Shown: one piece after another, positions 16,163 through 23,548 of the stretch
Layout of the letters: each line of letters starts with the position of its first letter
How positions within the stretch are numbered: position 1 is the stretch's first letter
Source of the DNA: Desulfobacteraceae bacterium
GTDB lineage: Bacteria > Desulfobacterota > Desulfobacteria > Desulfobacterales > Desulfobacteraceae
Reading direction: 5' to 3'
Length of the DNA: 35,959 nucleotides
Assembly: GCA_024225635.1 (NCBI GenBank)
Contig: JAAEMK010000892.1
Location: 1 to 35,959 of the forward strand
Notes under the pieces: model-generated
What the model was told of the DNA's origin: nothing
Databases searched by the model: none
What the model saw: only the letters and a program-made list of their open reading frames with translations
Translations under genes and position numbers: made by a program

Positions 16163-18532
16163 TTATTCTCCTGAACAACGGGGGGTGTATTTTTGAGTTT
16201 CCATGTAGTAATTCATCCGCTCCCTGAAACATCGAATTTCTTCTGCTGCGGGGTCAAAACCCAAACGGCCGGCGGCCCGCCGGGTCCGGATATAATCGTT
16301 GTAAAACTGGTATATGGATGTGGCTGCCAGCTGGTTGGAAACCTGTGACGCATTTTGTGCATCTATTAAATCCAGAATAGAGCCAACCCCTCTCTGATAG
16401 GCATCCTGTGCCAGTGCCAGGGATTTATCCGCGGCAGAAGCAGCCTCCCGGGACAAACCGATATTTGAATAGGATGTATGATTTTGCATCATCCGTGTAC
16501 GCACCCGCTGCTCAATTCGCTGAAGTGCAGCCAACCGCTCTGATTTCAGTCGTTTGAGACTCACACATGATTTCTCCACTGTGGCTCGTTTGCTGCCGCC
16601 TTCAAACAGAGGATAACTGAGGGATAAAGCCACACTCCAGTCAGTCTCATCAGCTTGGGGCAATTCCATGCCGGGAATGGAAAGGCCTTCCTGACCAGCT
16701 CCCGATTCAGCAAACCGTTGGGTGACCTCAGCCTCAAATCCGACCGTGGGCATATAAAAGGCGCGTTTACCGGATAGTAACCGGCGATCATAGGCTTTGA
16801 GGGCCGCATCCAATTGTTTTATTTCAGGGGCATTTTCCAATGATTCTTCCACCATAAAATCTTGAAAGATTCGAAAATCCGAAGGATTGTTAAACCGCTC
16901 CTGCAGCATGGACAGATCCTCCCCCAAAACAGCGTGGGACCGCCGGGCCAAATCTTCAAGGGGACGTTTGTCAGACTGTGCCAGGCCGATCAACCGGTTC
17001 AGCTCAGTATAGGCCATCTCCACCCGGTTCATGGCTTCAATCACATCCTGTTTACTAGTCGCTATCATATTCATCCATCGGTACACTTCGGATGACCCTG
17101 CCTGGCCAACGGATTCACGCAGGCGCGCAAGGTTTAGGTATTGCCGGCTTCTTTTCAAATTTTCCCGCTGAATTTCAAGCACCGCCCGGGCATACAGCAC
17201 ATCCACATAAGCGGTTGCGGTGGATTCTTTCACATCATAAACAGTGGTTTGGGTTTCGCTTTGTTTTGCCTCAAGCAATCGTTTCCGGATATCCACATCC
17301 GCCCATGCTTTTTCCGCATAAACTACCTGTGTTAATTTCAGGGAACCCTCAAGGGTTCGCTCCGCCTGGCTCCCCATACTTGTTTCAGCCCGATCTCCAT
17401 CGATTTGATACCCTGCGGCAGAAGCTGTCATACTTGGCAGTAAACGGGATTGGGCCAATTTGATATCCTGACGGTTTTCATCGATTTCGTAATAGGCTGT
17501 CGCCACATCGGCATTATTCCGAAGGGCCATGCGAACCGCTTCATCCAACGTGAGTGCAGGCGCTTTCCCGGAAGAATCATCCCCCACAAAGGCAACCTCC
17601 GTAATCAGGGAATAAGGAGTTTCAAAACCGATAGCATTGGCAACTTCACGATTAATGACCAACTGAGACTCCTGTTGATAAGTCGCCGGAAGAACATCCG
17701 GGGGATGTCCATTTAAAATCAACTGCATGTTCAGTGCGGTCAACCGGGCTGTCCGCTCAAGAAAATCACCTGCTGCCGTGGCTAAAACCCCTCTATCCAG
17801 GTCATTCAACCCCACCATGGAAAAAGTTGGGATTTTTTTCTGATTTAACAGGCGGGTGAGAGAACAAAACTGCTTATCAGACATATATGCCAGGCCAGTG
17901 ATATAAACCCCGTCCGTTTCAACAGGCAGCCGGGCAATAATTTTCTCTACATCCCCCCCTGCGACGATGATATCAATACTGCGCCGGGCCATCTGCTGAA
18001 ACACAGCTGATTTTTTCAGTTCCGGTATGGCTTTTAAAATTGCCTCATCCACCAAAACGGCAATATCATCTGCTCCAATAAGGGTTTGAAACAGCTGTAA
18101 TTCTTCCTGGATTTTATTTGGAAACGTAATAAGATTCAGATTCGAACCGGATTTAACGCTTCTGGCCTGAACATCCGGGGCCACAATAAAAGGCGCGATA
18201 ACCGGTTTGGACAGCTGTTTTTGATCAATGGCCACATCAGAAGCAATCATACCAAATGTCAGCACCACATCCACGGATGGAGTGGTCAGCGCAGCATCCA
18301 ATGCCTGGGAAACACCTGCAACACTCCAGTCTCCTTCAAATGATTCCGGTTGATGAAACCGGACGTCATATTCCGGTTCCAGCAAACCTTTCATTTCATG
18401 CCGGTACACTTGAAACACATCACGCAATGCCCCTCCAGGGCCATCCGTCACCACACCGATCGTCACTGTTTTCGCCCAGGACGAGACCGCGAAGGTGAAC
18501 AGGAAAATACATATAAATACGGTTCGCTGCAT
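16163..18532 (-). CDS. Fusion of ABC-type substrate-binding domain and TolC-like outer-membrane channel
   Basis: A 789-residue exported protein with signal peptide MQRTVFICIFLFTFAVSSWA. Residues about 22-310 look like a type-1 periplasmic binding domain of the ABC_sub_bind kind (TVTIGVVTDGPGG, VDVVLTFGMIASDVA, KPVIAPFI, TFSMVGLNDLDRGVLATAAG). Residues about 325-770 are an outer-membrane efflux protein repeat pair (LTLDEAVRMALRNNADVATAYYEI, and AYQRGVGSILDLIDAQN near the end). Ordinary TolC proteins are about 450 residues and lack the first domain. It heads the adaptor and pump genes and should be their exit channel. The binding domain could sense or present substrate at the channel; that is inference. 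No frameshift is seen between the two parts. Confidence 0.88.
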   Translation of the reverse strand: MQRTVFICIFLFTFAVSSWAKTVTIGVVTDGPGGALRDVFQVYRHEMKGLLEPEYDVRFHQPESFEGDWSVAGVSQALDAALTTPSVDVVLTFGMIASDVAIDQKQLSKPVIAPFIVAPDVQARSVKSGSNLNLITFPNKIQEELQLFQTLIGADDIAVLVDEAILKAIPELKKSAVFQQMARRSIDIIVAGGDVEKIIARLPVETDGVYITGLAYMSDKQFCSLTRLLNQKKIPTFSMVGLNDLDRGVLATAAGDFLERTARLTALNMQLILNGHPPDVLPATYQQESQLVINREVANAIGFETPYSLITEVAFVGDDSSGKAPALTLDEAVRMALRNNADVATAYYEIDENRQDIKLAQSRLLPSMTASAAGYQIDGDRAETSMGSQAERTLEGSLKLTQVVYAEKAWADVDIRKRLLEAKQSETQTTVYDVKESTATAYVDVLYARAVLEIQRENLKRSRQYLNLARLRESVGQAGSSEVYRWMNMIATSKQDVIEAMNRVEMAYTELNRLIGLAQSDKRPLEDLARRSHAVLGEDLSMLQERFNNPSDFRIFQDFMVEESLENAPEIKQLDAALKAYDRRLLSGKRAFYMPTVGFEAEVTQRFAESGAGQEGLSIPGMELPQADETDWSVALSLSYPLFEGGSKRATVEKSCVSLKRLKSERLAALQRIEQRVRTRMMQNHTSYSNIGLSREAASAADKSLALAQDAYQRGVGSILDLIDAQNASQVSNQLAATSIYQFYNDYIRTRRAAGRLGFDPAAEEIRCFRERMNYYMETQKYTPRCSGE

Positions 18533-18608
18533 CGGTTTACCTTGTTGTTATTTATTCATATTTGATAAGATCGTAACAGTCCGCCCAATGGCTGAATAAA
18601 AGTTTCCA

Positions 18609-19175
18609 TCACACTTTTAATTTGTAAATAATACTTTCCAGCACCTCATCCGTACTGATGGGCCCTCGATATAATTCAGATTTTCCTTCCAGCACTTCAC
18701 TGACAATCACACTATCGACTAAATTATTAACCAATTGTGCCTTAAGCGTTGCAACCCATTCGCTATCGCCTCTCTCGATTAACCGTTTCACGTTATCTTG
18801 AGAAACCAATGAGCGCAGGTGTAAAAGACGTTCCATCATTTCAGGATCCATGTACCTGTTTTCCACAATTGCTAACTGAATCAGCGGTTTATTCTTGCGA
18901 ATAGCCGATATTGCCCGTGCAGGCCCTGTGATTAATGCATTTTCACTTGCATCTTCCAGTATATGGTGAAACTCTTCAACAAATATCGCGACCAATTGTT
19001 CCACCAGCCGGTTAAAACACGCCTTCTTGTTTTTGAAATAGCGATAAAACGTTCCCTGGGCCACAGATGCCCGCTTTACAATCTCCGGCACACTGGTTGC
19101 TCCAAATCCGTTTTCGAGGAAAAGTTCCAGCGCAGACGCCAGAATACTGCTTTGTGTTATGTCACATTTTTTCAT
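18609..19175 (-). CDS. TetR family transcriptional regulator
   Basis: A 188-residue TetR-type repressor. The N-terminal helix-turn-helix (ILASALELFLENGFGATSVPEIVKRASVAQGTFYRYFKNK) is canonical, and the C-terminal ligand domain is not assigned. It precedes the efflux genes on the same strand (76-bp gap) and most likely controls them and itself. A promoter with a TetR-type palindrome in its spacer lies directly upstream. No ribosome site is visible, and the -10 box ends only 7 bases before the ATG, so the transcript may be leaderless. Confidence 0.92.
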   Translation of the reverse strand: MKKCDITQSSILASALELFLENGFGATSVPEIVKRASVAQGTFYRYFKNKKACFNRLVEQLVAIFVEEFHHILEDASENALITGPARAISAIRKNKPLIQLAIVENRYMDPEMMERLLHLRSLVSQDNVKRLIERGDSEWVATLKAQLVNNLVDSVIVSEVLEGKSELYRGPISTDEVLESIIYKLKV

Positions 19176-19182
19176 GGTCGCG

Positions 19183-19234
19183 AAAATATGACAAAGCTGT
19201 CACTTTGTCAAGACAGAAATGACACCCATGTCAT
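19183..19234 (-). promoter_or_regulatory. tetR promoter with palindromic operators
   Basis: On the minus strand the -35 TTGACA (19211-19206) and -10 TATTTT (19188-19183) are 17 bp apart. The palindrome TGACAAAG-N6-CTTTGTCA (19189-19210) fills the spacer and overlaps the -35. A second palindrome, ATGACA-CCCA-TGTCAT (19219-19234), lies just upstream. Both share the TGACA/TGTCA half-site. This is the expected layout for autorepression by the adjacent TetR protein, and probably for the efflux operon as a whole. Confidence 0.7.
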
Positions 19235-19270
19235 TTTTTACCCAAGAAATCATTGACTGGGTTTATGATC

Positions 19271-19300
19271 TTGACTTGACAAAAAGCAACGTCCTATCAT
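19271..19300 (+). promoter_or_regulatory. Probable sigma-70 promoter facing the thioesterase remnant
   Basis: TTGACT (19271-19276), 18 bp, TATCAT (19295-19300). It is divergent from the tetR promoter and about 75 bp upstream of the short thioesterase frame. Confidence 0.45.
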
Positions 19301-19379
19301 ATCTCTCTGGTTTAATTTTTATTTTTGGGGTCTTAAGAGTAAGTCATGTTTTATAACGGATATTCTAAAAAGGATGGTC

Positions 19380-19634
19380 ATGGCACGGGTTGAAATCAAA
19401 ATGATAGACCGTTTTCTCTTTGAGACCGAGCTTATCATAAAAAAGGCAGACATCAATATCGCAAATCACGTGGGAAATGATACCTTTGTTTCTCTTATGC
19501 AGGAAGCCAGGATTAGATTTTTCAAGCAGAGCATGTTTAATTGTGGTATGGTGGCCGTTCAAATTTCTCAGGAGACCCAGGATGGGATATTTGAAAAGTT
19601 TGCCGGCAGAGAGACGGTACCTGAAACGATATGA
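19380..19634 (+). pseudogene. Thioesterase (hotdog) remnant with internal deletion
   Basis: About 85 codons. The first 45 residues match the start of small acyl-CoA thioesterases of the hotdog fold (RFLFETELIIKKADINIANHVGNDTFVSLMQEARIRFF, with the N-H-x-G-N motif). Intact members are about 140 residues, and the middle and active-site-distal strands are missing here. After IRFFK the frame continues with unrelated-looking sequence and stops. I read this as a gene that lost roughly 50-60 codons internally. The start at 19380 has AGGATG just before it; an ATG two codons earlier (19374) is also possible. A promoter and a terminator flank it, so it may still be transcribed. Confidence 0.55.
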
Positions 19635-19674
19635 AGACAAAGGTGTTTGTCAAAAAAACTAATTGAAAACAGGG

Positions 19675-19706
19675 ACGGGCCGTTCCGTGACCGGCCCGTT
19701 TTTTTT
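19675..19706 (+). terminator. Intrinsic terminator before hisE
   Basis: Perfect 8-bp stem ACGGGCCG (19675-19682) with CGGCCCGT (19692-19699), a 9-base loop, then a run of T residues to 19706. It separates the thioesterase remnant from the histidine genes. Confidence 0.85.
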
Positions 19707-19742
19707 GTTTTAAAAAAGTGTGGTTAAAAAAAGAGTGTTGCT

Positions 19743-20006
19743 ATGAAACGTTTTGAAGAGTTGTTCAGCGAGTTGAAAGCCAAGGCAGAGTCAAAGGATC
19801 CCGAATCCGGAACGGTAAAGGAACTCGAGAAGGGTAAGCATTTTATAGGAAAAAAAATCATTGAAGAGGCCGGTGAGGTTTGGATGGCGGCGGAATATGA
19901 AGGCCGTGAAAAAACCGCCGAAGAGATTTCCCAGCTTTTGTACCATCTGCAGGTGATGATGATTGCCTGTGATCTCTCCCTTGAAGATGTGTATAAATAT
20001 CTGTAG
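19743..20006 (+). CDS. hisE: Phosphoribosyl-ATP pyrophosphatase
   Basis: An 87-residue stand-alone HisE, which hydrolyses phosphoribosyl-ATP to phosphoribosyl-AMP and pyrophosphate (histidine synthesis, step 2). It is an all-alpha NTP pyrophosphohydrolase fold with the metal-binding motif [14 protein letters not shown] and, in the second helix pair, [14 protein letters not shown]. The length is normal for a single-domain HisE; in many bacteria it is fused to HisI. It is 18 bp upstream of hisG and surely co-transcribed with it. Confidence 0.93.
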   Translation: MKRFEELFSELKAKAESKDPESGTVKELEKGKHFIGKKIIEEAGEVWMAAEYEGREKTAEEISQLLYHLQVMMIACDLSLEDVYKYL

Positions 20007-20024
20007 CGATAAGGATTTTTTAGT

Positions 20025-20873
20025 ATGTTGAAAATAGCTCTTCCGAACAAAGGCTCTCTTTCTGAAGGCGCCATCCGGCTTGTTTCCGAGGCAGGGTATA
20101 CTTGCAAGCGATACGGCCGTGAACTTAAAATTATTGATACGGCAAATGATGTGGAGTTTATCTTTTTAAGGCCGAGGGATATTGCCATTTATGTCAGCAA
20201 TGGCATCCTCGATCTCGGGATCACGGGCAGGGATCTTGCCATTGACAGTGAGGCCAATCTTGCCGAACTTCTCTCCATGGGGTTCGCCAAGTCCAAATTC
20301 TTCTATGCGGTTCCCAATGAGAGTGACCTGAGCCCTGAAACATTTTCCGGTATCACCATTGCCACATCCTATCCAAATCTTGTTGCCGGGGATCTTGCGA
20401 AACGGAACATCGAGGCCAAAATTATCCGACTGGATGGTGCCATTGAAATATCCATCAACCTGGGGGTTGCCGATGCCATTGCCGATGTGGTTCAGACGGG
20501 AAGGACCATGGTTGAGGCGGGGTTGAAAACCGTCGGGGGGTCCGTTCTCGACTCCGAGGCCGTGCTTGTGGGCCGAACCGGTTCTGTGGCTGACAAGGAT
20601 CAGGTTTCTGTGTTTATCGAGAGACTTCGGGGAATTATTGTCGCCCGTGAATATGTGATGATTGAGTATGACGTGGAGAAAGAGAATCTCGAGAGCGCCT
20701 GTGTGGTGACTCCCGGTATTGAAGCCCCCACCGTGGCCCCCCTTCGGAAGGACAACTGGTATGCGGTGAAATCCATGATCCGGAAAGAGGAGATTAACGG
20801 CATCATGGATGAGCTTGTGAAGCTGGGTGCAAAAGGCATTATTGCAACCTGTATTAAGACCTGCAGGATCTGA
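20025..20873 (+). CDS. hisG: ATP phosphoribosyltransferase, long form
   Basis: A 282-residue HisG catalysing the first, committed step of histidine synthesis: ATP plus PRPP to phosphoribosyl-ATP. The periplasmic-binding-like catalytic domain begins LKIALPNKGSLSEGAIRL. It includes the PRPP loop region GVADAIADVVQTGRTM and a GITGRDL motif. The C-terminal ~75 residues (APTVAPLRKDNWYAVKSMIRK onward) are the ACT-like regulatory domain of the long form, which is normally feedback-inhibited by histidine and does not need HisZ. It forms a two-gene unit with hisE. The remaining his genes are not in this window. Confidence 0.96.
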   Translation: MLKIALPNKGSLSEGAIRLVSEAGYTCKRYGRELKIIDTANDVEFIFLRPRDIAIYVSNGILDLGITGRDLAIDSEANLAELLSMGFAKSKFFYAVPNESDLSPETFSGITIATSYPNLVAGDLAKRNIEAKIIRLDGAIEISINLGVADAIADVVQTGRTMVEAGLKTVGGSVLDSEAVLVGRTGSVADKDQVSVFIERLRGIIVAREYVMIEYDVEKENLESACVVTPGIEAPTVAPLRKDNWYAVKSMIRKEEINGIMDELVKLGAKGIIATCIKTCRI

Positions 20874-20912
20874 TGGGGCACGCAGCGTTTTGTCCCTCAA
20901 AACAGAGAATGT

Positions 20913-22409
20913 TTAGTCGGTGGTCAGGATGATTGTAACCGCAAACCCGCCGGTTTTAAGATTGCGGGCCGAGACCGACCCTTTGCAGGTTTCAATACAG
21001 GTTTTCACGATGGCCAGTCCAAGGCCGACCCCGCCGGAGTCTCGATCCCGGGAGGGTTCCGGGCGGAAGAAAGGCTCGAACAGCTGATCCAGAAGATGAT
21101 CGGGCACACCGGTGCCAAGATCCCTGACCTCGATGGCCACCCCATGGTTTCTTCTTTCGGCGGAAACATGAATCGGGCCGGCCTCCCCTGCGTATTTGAC
21201 AGCGTTTCGCAAAAGGTTGGCAATCGCCCGGGTCAACAGCTCCACGGATGCAACCACCCGAATCCCCGGATCAATGGTGGTGATGATCTCCGCGGCCGGT
21301 GTGATCTCCCGCTTCACCGCGGCTTGAACCACGGGCCTGAGATCCATGGCTTCCAGCCTGACCGTTTTGCTGTTCATATCGGCCCGGGAAAAGGCGAGGA
21401 GTTCCCGGACCAGTTTGGACAAATGGTCCACATCTTCCATCACCTCCATCACCCGCTCCCGGTTTTCTGGCCGGATTCGCTGTTCCAGGGCACCCAACCC
21501 AAACTGAATCCGGGCGATGGGTGAGCCCAGTTCATGGGCCACATCTCCCAGGAATCGCTTTTGGCCTTTCACAAAAGCTTCCAACCGGGCGGTCATGTGA
21601 GTGACCGCCCTTGCCAGGCGGCCGATCTCATCATTCCTGGGTTCATGGATGGACACATGGAAGCGCCCCTTGGCAATCTCCTCGGTGGCAAGGGTGATGC
21701 GGGCAAGGGGCCGGGTGATGCTTCTGACCATGGGAATCCACAAGAGTACCGACATCAGCATCATCGCCAGGACGGTAATCATCCAGGGCAGTGGATCGAT
21801 AAAAAAGCCGTTTCCGGTTACGGAATCCGATACGGCCAGAAAAAGGGCATGGTTTGGCCGACCGGACGGTCCAGGGGGTAACGGGATTCGAATCCCGGTC
21901 CAATAGCGGACCGGATGCCGTGTCCGCATTATCAAATGCGGTTTTCCCCCCATGGGCCCGTTTCTGAAGAAGTCCCGGGGATCGCCTTCTCCGGGGGGGT
22001 GCGGCCGCCTTTGAGGGTCCCCGAACAGATCAGGAGGCGGCAAATGGCCCGGAGGCGGTTTTGGCCCCAACACCTTCCTCGCCCTTGCGATCACCTCTTC
22101 AGGCAGATCCGTTTCCATGGAAGAGAAACTGGATGCGTCTCCAAGCACAAGGGCGAAATCCACCTGGTGGACCCCTGCATGCCTGGCAAGCACCTTGGAC
22201 CAGTTATTCCTTGAGGTCTGTTGCAGATCATGGGCCATCAGCATGCTGGCGGTCCGAAGGCGATTGAAAACCTGTTCTCCGAAAACAGCATGCAGATTAA
22301 CCTGGGGCCGGAACACAACAAAGATGACCGGAACCGTTGCCACCAGGGCCAGGTTGAGAAAGAACCAGCCAACGATCTTTGAGAACAGGGACGGCGCCGG
22401 TTTGATCAT
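20913..22409 (-). CDS. CpxA-like sensor histidine kinase
   Basis: A 498-residue membrane kinase: TM1 at about 11-33, a periplasmic region to about 205, TM2 at about 206-227, HAMP (VRSITRPLARITLATEEIAKGRF), HisKA with phospho-accepting His292 (FLGDVAHELGSPIARIQ), and HATPase_c (N-box NLLRNAVKYAG, GLGLAIVKT). The periplasmic loop is notably Pro-rich around 116-185. The arrangement and H-box resemble CpxA-type envelope-stress kinases. The ATG overlaps the stop of the regulator gene by 4 bp (ATGA), so the pair is translationally coupled. The stimulus is unknown. Confidence 0.9.
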   Translation of the reverse strand: MIKPAPSLFSKIVGWFFLNLALVATVPVIFVVFRPQVNLHAVFGEQVFNRLRTASMLMAHDLQQTSRNNWSKVLARHAGVHQVDFALVLGDASSFSSMETDLPEEVIARARKVLGPKPPPGHLPPPDLFGDPQRRPHPPGEGDPRDFFRNGPMGGKPHLIMRTRHPVRYWTGIRIPLPPGPSGRPNHALFLAVSDSVTGNGFFIDPLPWMITVLAMMLMSVLLWIPMVRSITRPLARITLATEEIAKGRFHVSIHEPRNDEIGRLARAVTHMTARLEAFVKGQKRFLGDVAHELGSPIARIQFGLGALEQRIRPENRERVMEVMEDVDHLSKLVRELLAFSRADMNSKTVRLEAMDLRPVVQAAVKREITPAAEIITTIDPGIRVVASVELLTRAIANLLRNAVKYAGEAGPIHVSAERRNHGVAIEVRDLGTGVPDHLLDQLFEPFFRPEPSRDRDSGGVGLGLAIVKTCIETCKGSVSARNLKTGGFAVTIILTTD

Positions 22410-23143
22410 GGCTGCTCCCCGGGCGTCTTGAACATGTACCCGACGCTCCGAACCGTTTGAATAAACCCGGGGGTGCGGGGATTTTCTCCGAGCTTGCGCC
22501 GCAGGGAGGAGATATGGACATCAATGGTACGGTCAAACACGTCATAACTGCGTCCTGCCACGGCATCCAAAAGCTGATCCCGGGTCAGAACCCGTCCGGC
22601 AGCCCCGGCCAAACAGGTCAGGAGATCGTACTCAATGGGGGTCAGGCTCAGTTTTTTTCCATGGAAACGGACGGTTCGAGCGCTTTGTTCTATTTCAAGC
22701 CCCCCGAATATCATGCTCTCCTCCGGGGCTGCCGATGCCGCCCGGGATGTAGACAGGACATACCGGCGGGTCACGGCACGAAGGCGTGCCAAAAGCTCAC
22801 GGGAGGAAAAGGTCTTGGGCAGATAATCATCGGCCCCCAGCTCAAGCCCCACGATTCTGTCGGTTTCCTCCCCCCGGGCGGTGAGCATGAGAACCGGTAC
22901 GTCGGATGACCTGCGCAACCGCTTCAACACCTCGAATCCGTCCATCTGGGGCATCATCACATCCAGGATCACTGCGTGGTAGTCACCGTTCAGAATCATT
23001 TCAAGCCCTTGTTTTCCGTTGTGGGCGGCCTCCACCTTGTATCCCATGGGCCCGAGGTAGTCCGCCACAAGCCGGCACAGTTTCTTGTCATCGTCGACAA
23101 TCAGAATGTTCATGCCGGTCGGCACACTCCCTTGATCGGTCAT
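22406..23143 (-). CDS. OmpR/CpxR-like response regulator
   Basis: A 245-residue regulator from the preferred ATG at 23143, which has AGGGGG four bases upstream; an earlier in-frame ATG at 23212 and a later one at 23113 are possible. The receiver domain has the acidic triad Asp17-Asp19, phospho-acceptor Asp61 and Lys110. The residue after this Lys is Thr111 where nearly all relatives have Pro. The C-terminal winged helix is of OmpR type (LTPIEYDLLTCLAGAAGRVLTRDQLLDAV, DRTIDVHISSLRRKLG). It is the partner of the CpxA-like kinase. A GTAAA-N6-GTAAA box 70 bp upstream suggests autoregulation. Confidence 0.92.
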   Translation of the reverse strand: MTDQGSVPTGMNILIVDDDKKLCRLVADYLGPMGYKVEAAHNGKQGLEMILNGDYHAVILDVMMPQMDGFEVLKRLRRSSDVPVLMLTARGEETDRIVGLELGADDYLPKTFSSRELLARLRAVTRRYVLSTSRAASAAPEESMIFGGLEIEQSARTVRFHGKKLSLTPIEYDLLTCLAGAAGRVLTRDQLLDAVAGRSYDVFDRTIDVHISSLRRKLGENPRTPGFIQTVRSVGYMFKTPGEQP

Positions 23144-23212
23144 TGGTCCCCCTGCCCTTTCAATAAAATTCAATGCCCCTTTTACACCCTTGGTGACACC
23201 AGGACAATCCAC

Positions 23213-23258
23213 TTTACCAAATCTTTACAATTTGGCTCCAAAACAAAAAAAACTTTAC
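23213..23258 (-). promoter_or_regulatory. CpxR-like tandem GTAAA box upstream of the response regulator
   Basis: On the + strand TTTAC at 23213-23217 and 23224-23228 (11-bp period) and a third in CTTTACAT at 23253-23260. Read on the minus strand it is GTAAA-N6-GTAAA, the form recognised by CpxR-type regulators. The core CTTTACCAAATCTTTACAA is 18/19 identical to the box at 5931-5949 near the DUF1566 gene. One further TTTAC lies at 23181-23185. Confidence 0.55.
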
Positions 23259-23290
23259 ATTCGTCCCTTATCATAAGATGGCAGGACCAA

Positions 23291-23308
23291 AAAACGCATA
23301 TGCGTTTT
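23291..23308. repeat. 18-bp perfect palindrome between the divergent two-component systems
   Basis: AAAACGCATATGCGTTTT is identical on both strands. It lies between the GTAAA boxes and the start of the NtrBC-like operon and could be an operator for either side. It has no T-run or loop typical of a terminator. Confidence 0.55.
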
Positions 23309-23379
23309 GAGTCGGGTTGATTGCAATGTCTTAATTTGATTTAATCCTTTTATAATTTACCCATAAAGGATATGTAGAA

Positions 23380-23465
23380 GCCTTTGTAAAGGCGGAGAGG
23401 AGGCTTTCCCACTTGGGAAAATCCAGTGTAAATTATAGATGCCGGAAGCTTAGCCGGTGCTCTCC
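23380..23465 (+). other. Structured leader upstream of the NtrB-like kinase
   Basis: Several stems occur in the 5' region of the kinase gene: GCCTT-TGTA-AAGGC (23380-23393), TTTCCC-ACTT-GGGAAA (23405-23420), and an outer pairing GGAGAG (23394-23399) with CTCTCC (23460-23465). A TATAAT-like -10 at 23351-23356 would give a leader of about 185 bases, though no good -35 is seen. I cannot match it to a known riboswitch class. Confidence 0.35.
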
Positions 23466-23548
23466 TGAAGAGGGGCAAACCAGATGAAAACCCCATGGTT
23501 TCTTCTTAAACGATTGATTGACCAGAAATCGACTCGGAAGGTTGGTGG

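Noticed and set aside
20166-20900. Long minus-strand reading frame (244 codons)
   Set aside because: It is antisense to hisG, which is clearly the real gene; the product is low-complexity with many His, Gly and Asn residues.
22640-22653. GGGGTCAGGCTCAG, similar to the arm of the inverted repeat at 200-270
   Set aside because: It lies inside the coding sequence of the response regulator (LTPIEY region) with no second arm, so it is probably chance.
23470-23500. Possible cyclic-di-GMP-I riboswitch before the NtrB-like gene
   Set aside because: GGGGCAAACC followed by GAAA recalls the start of that class, but the required second conserved block (GACGCAAAGCC) and receptor stem are absent.
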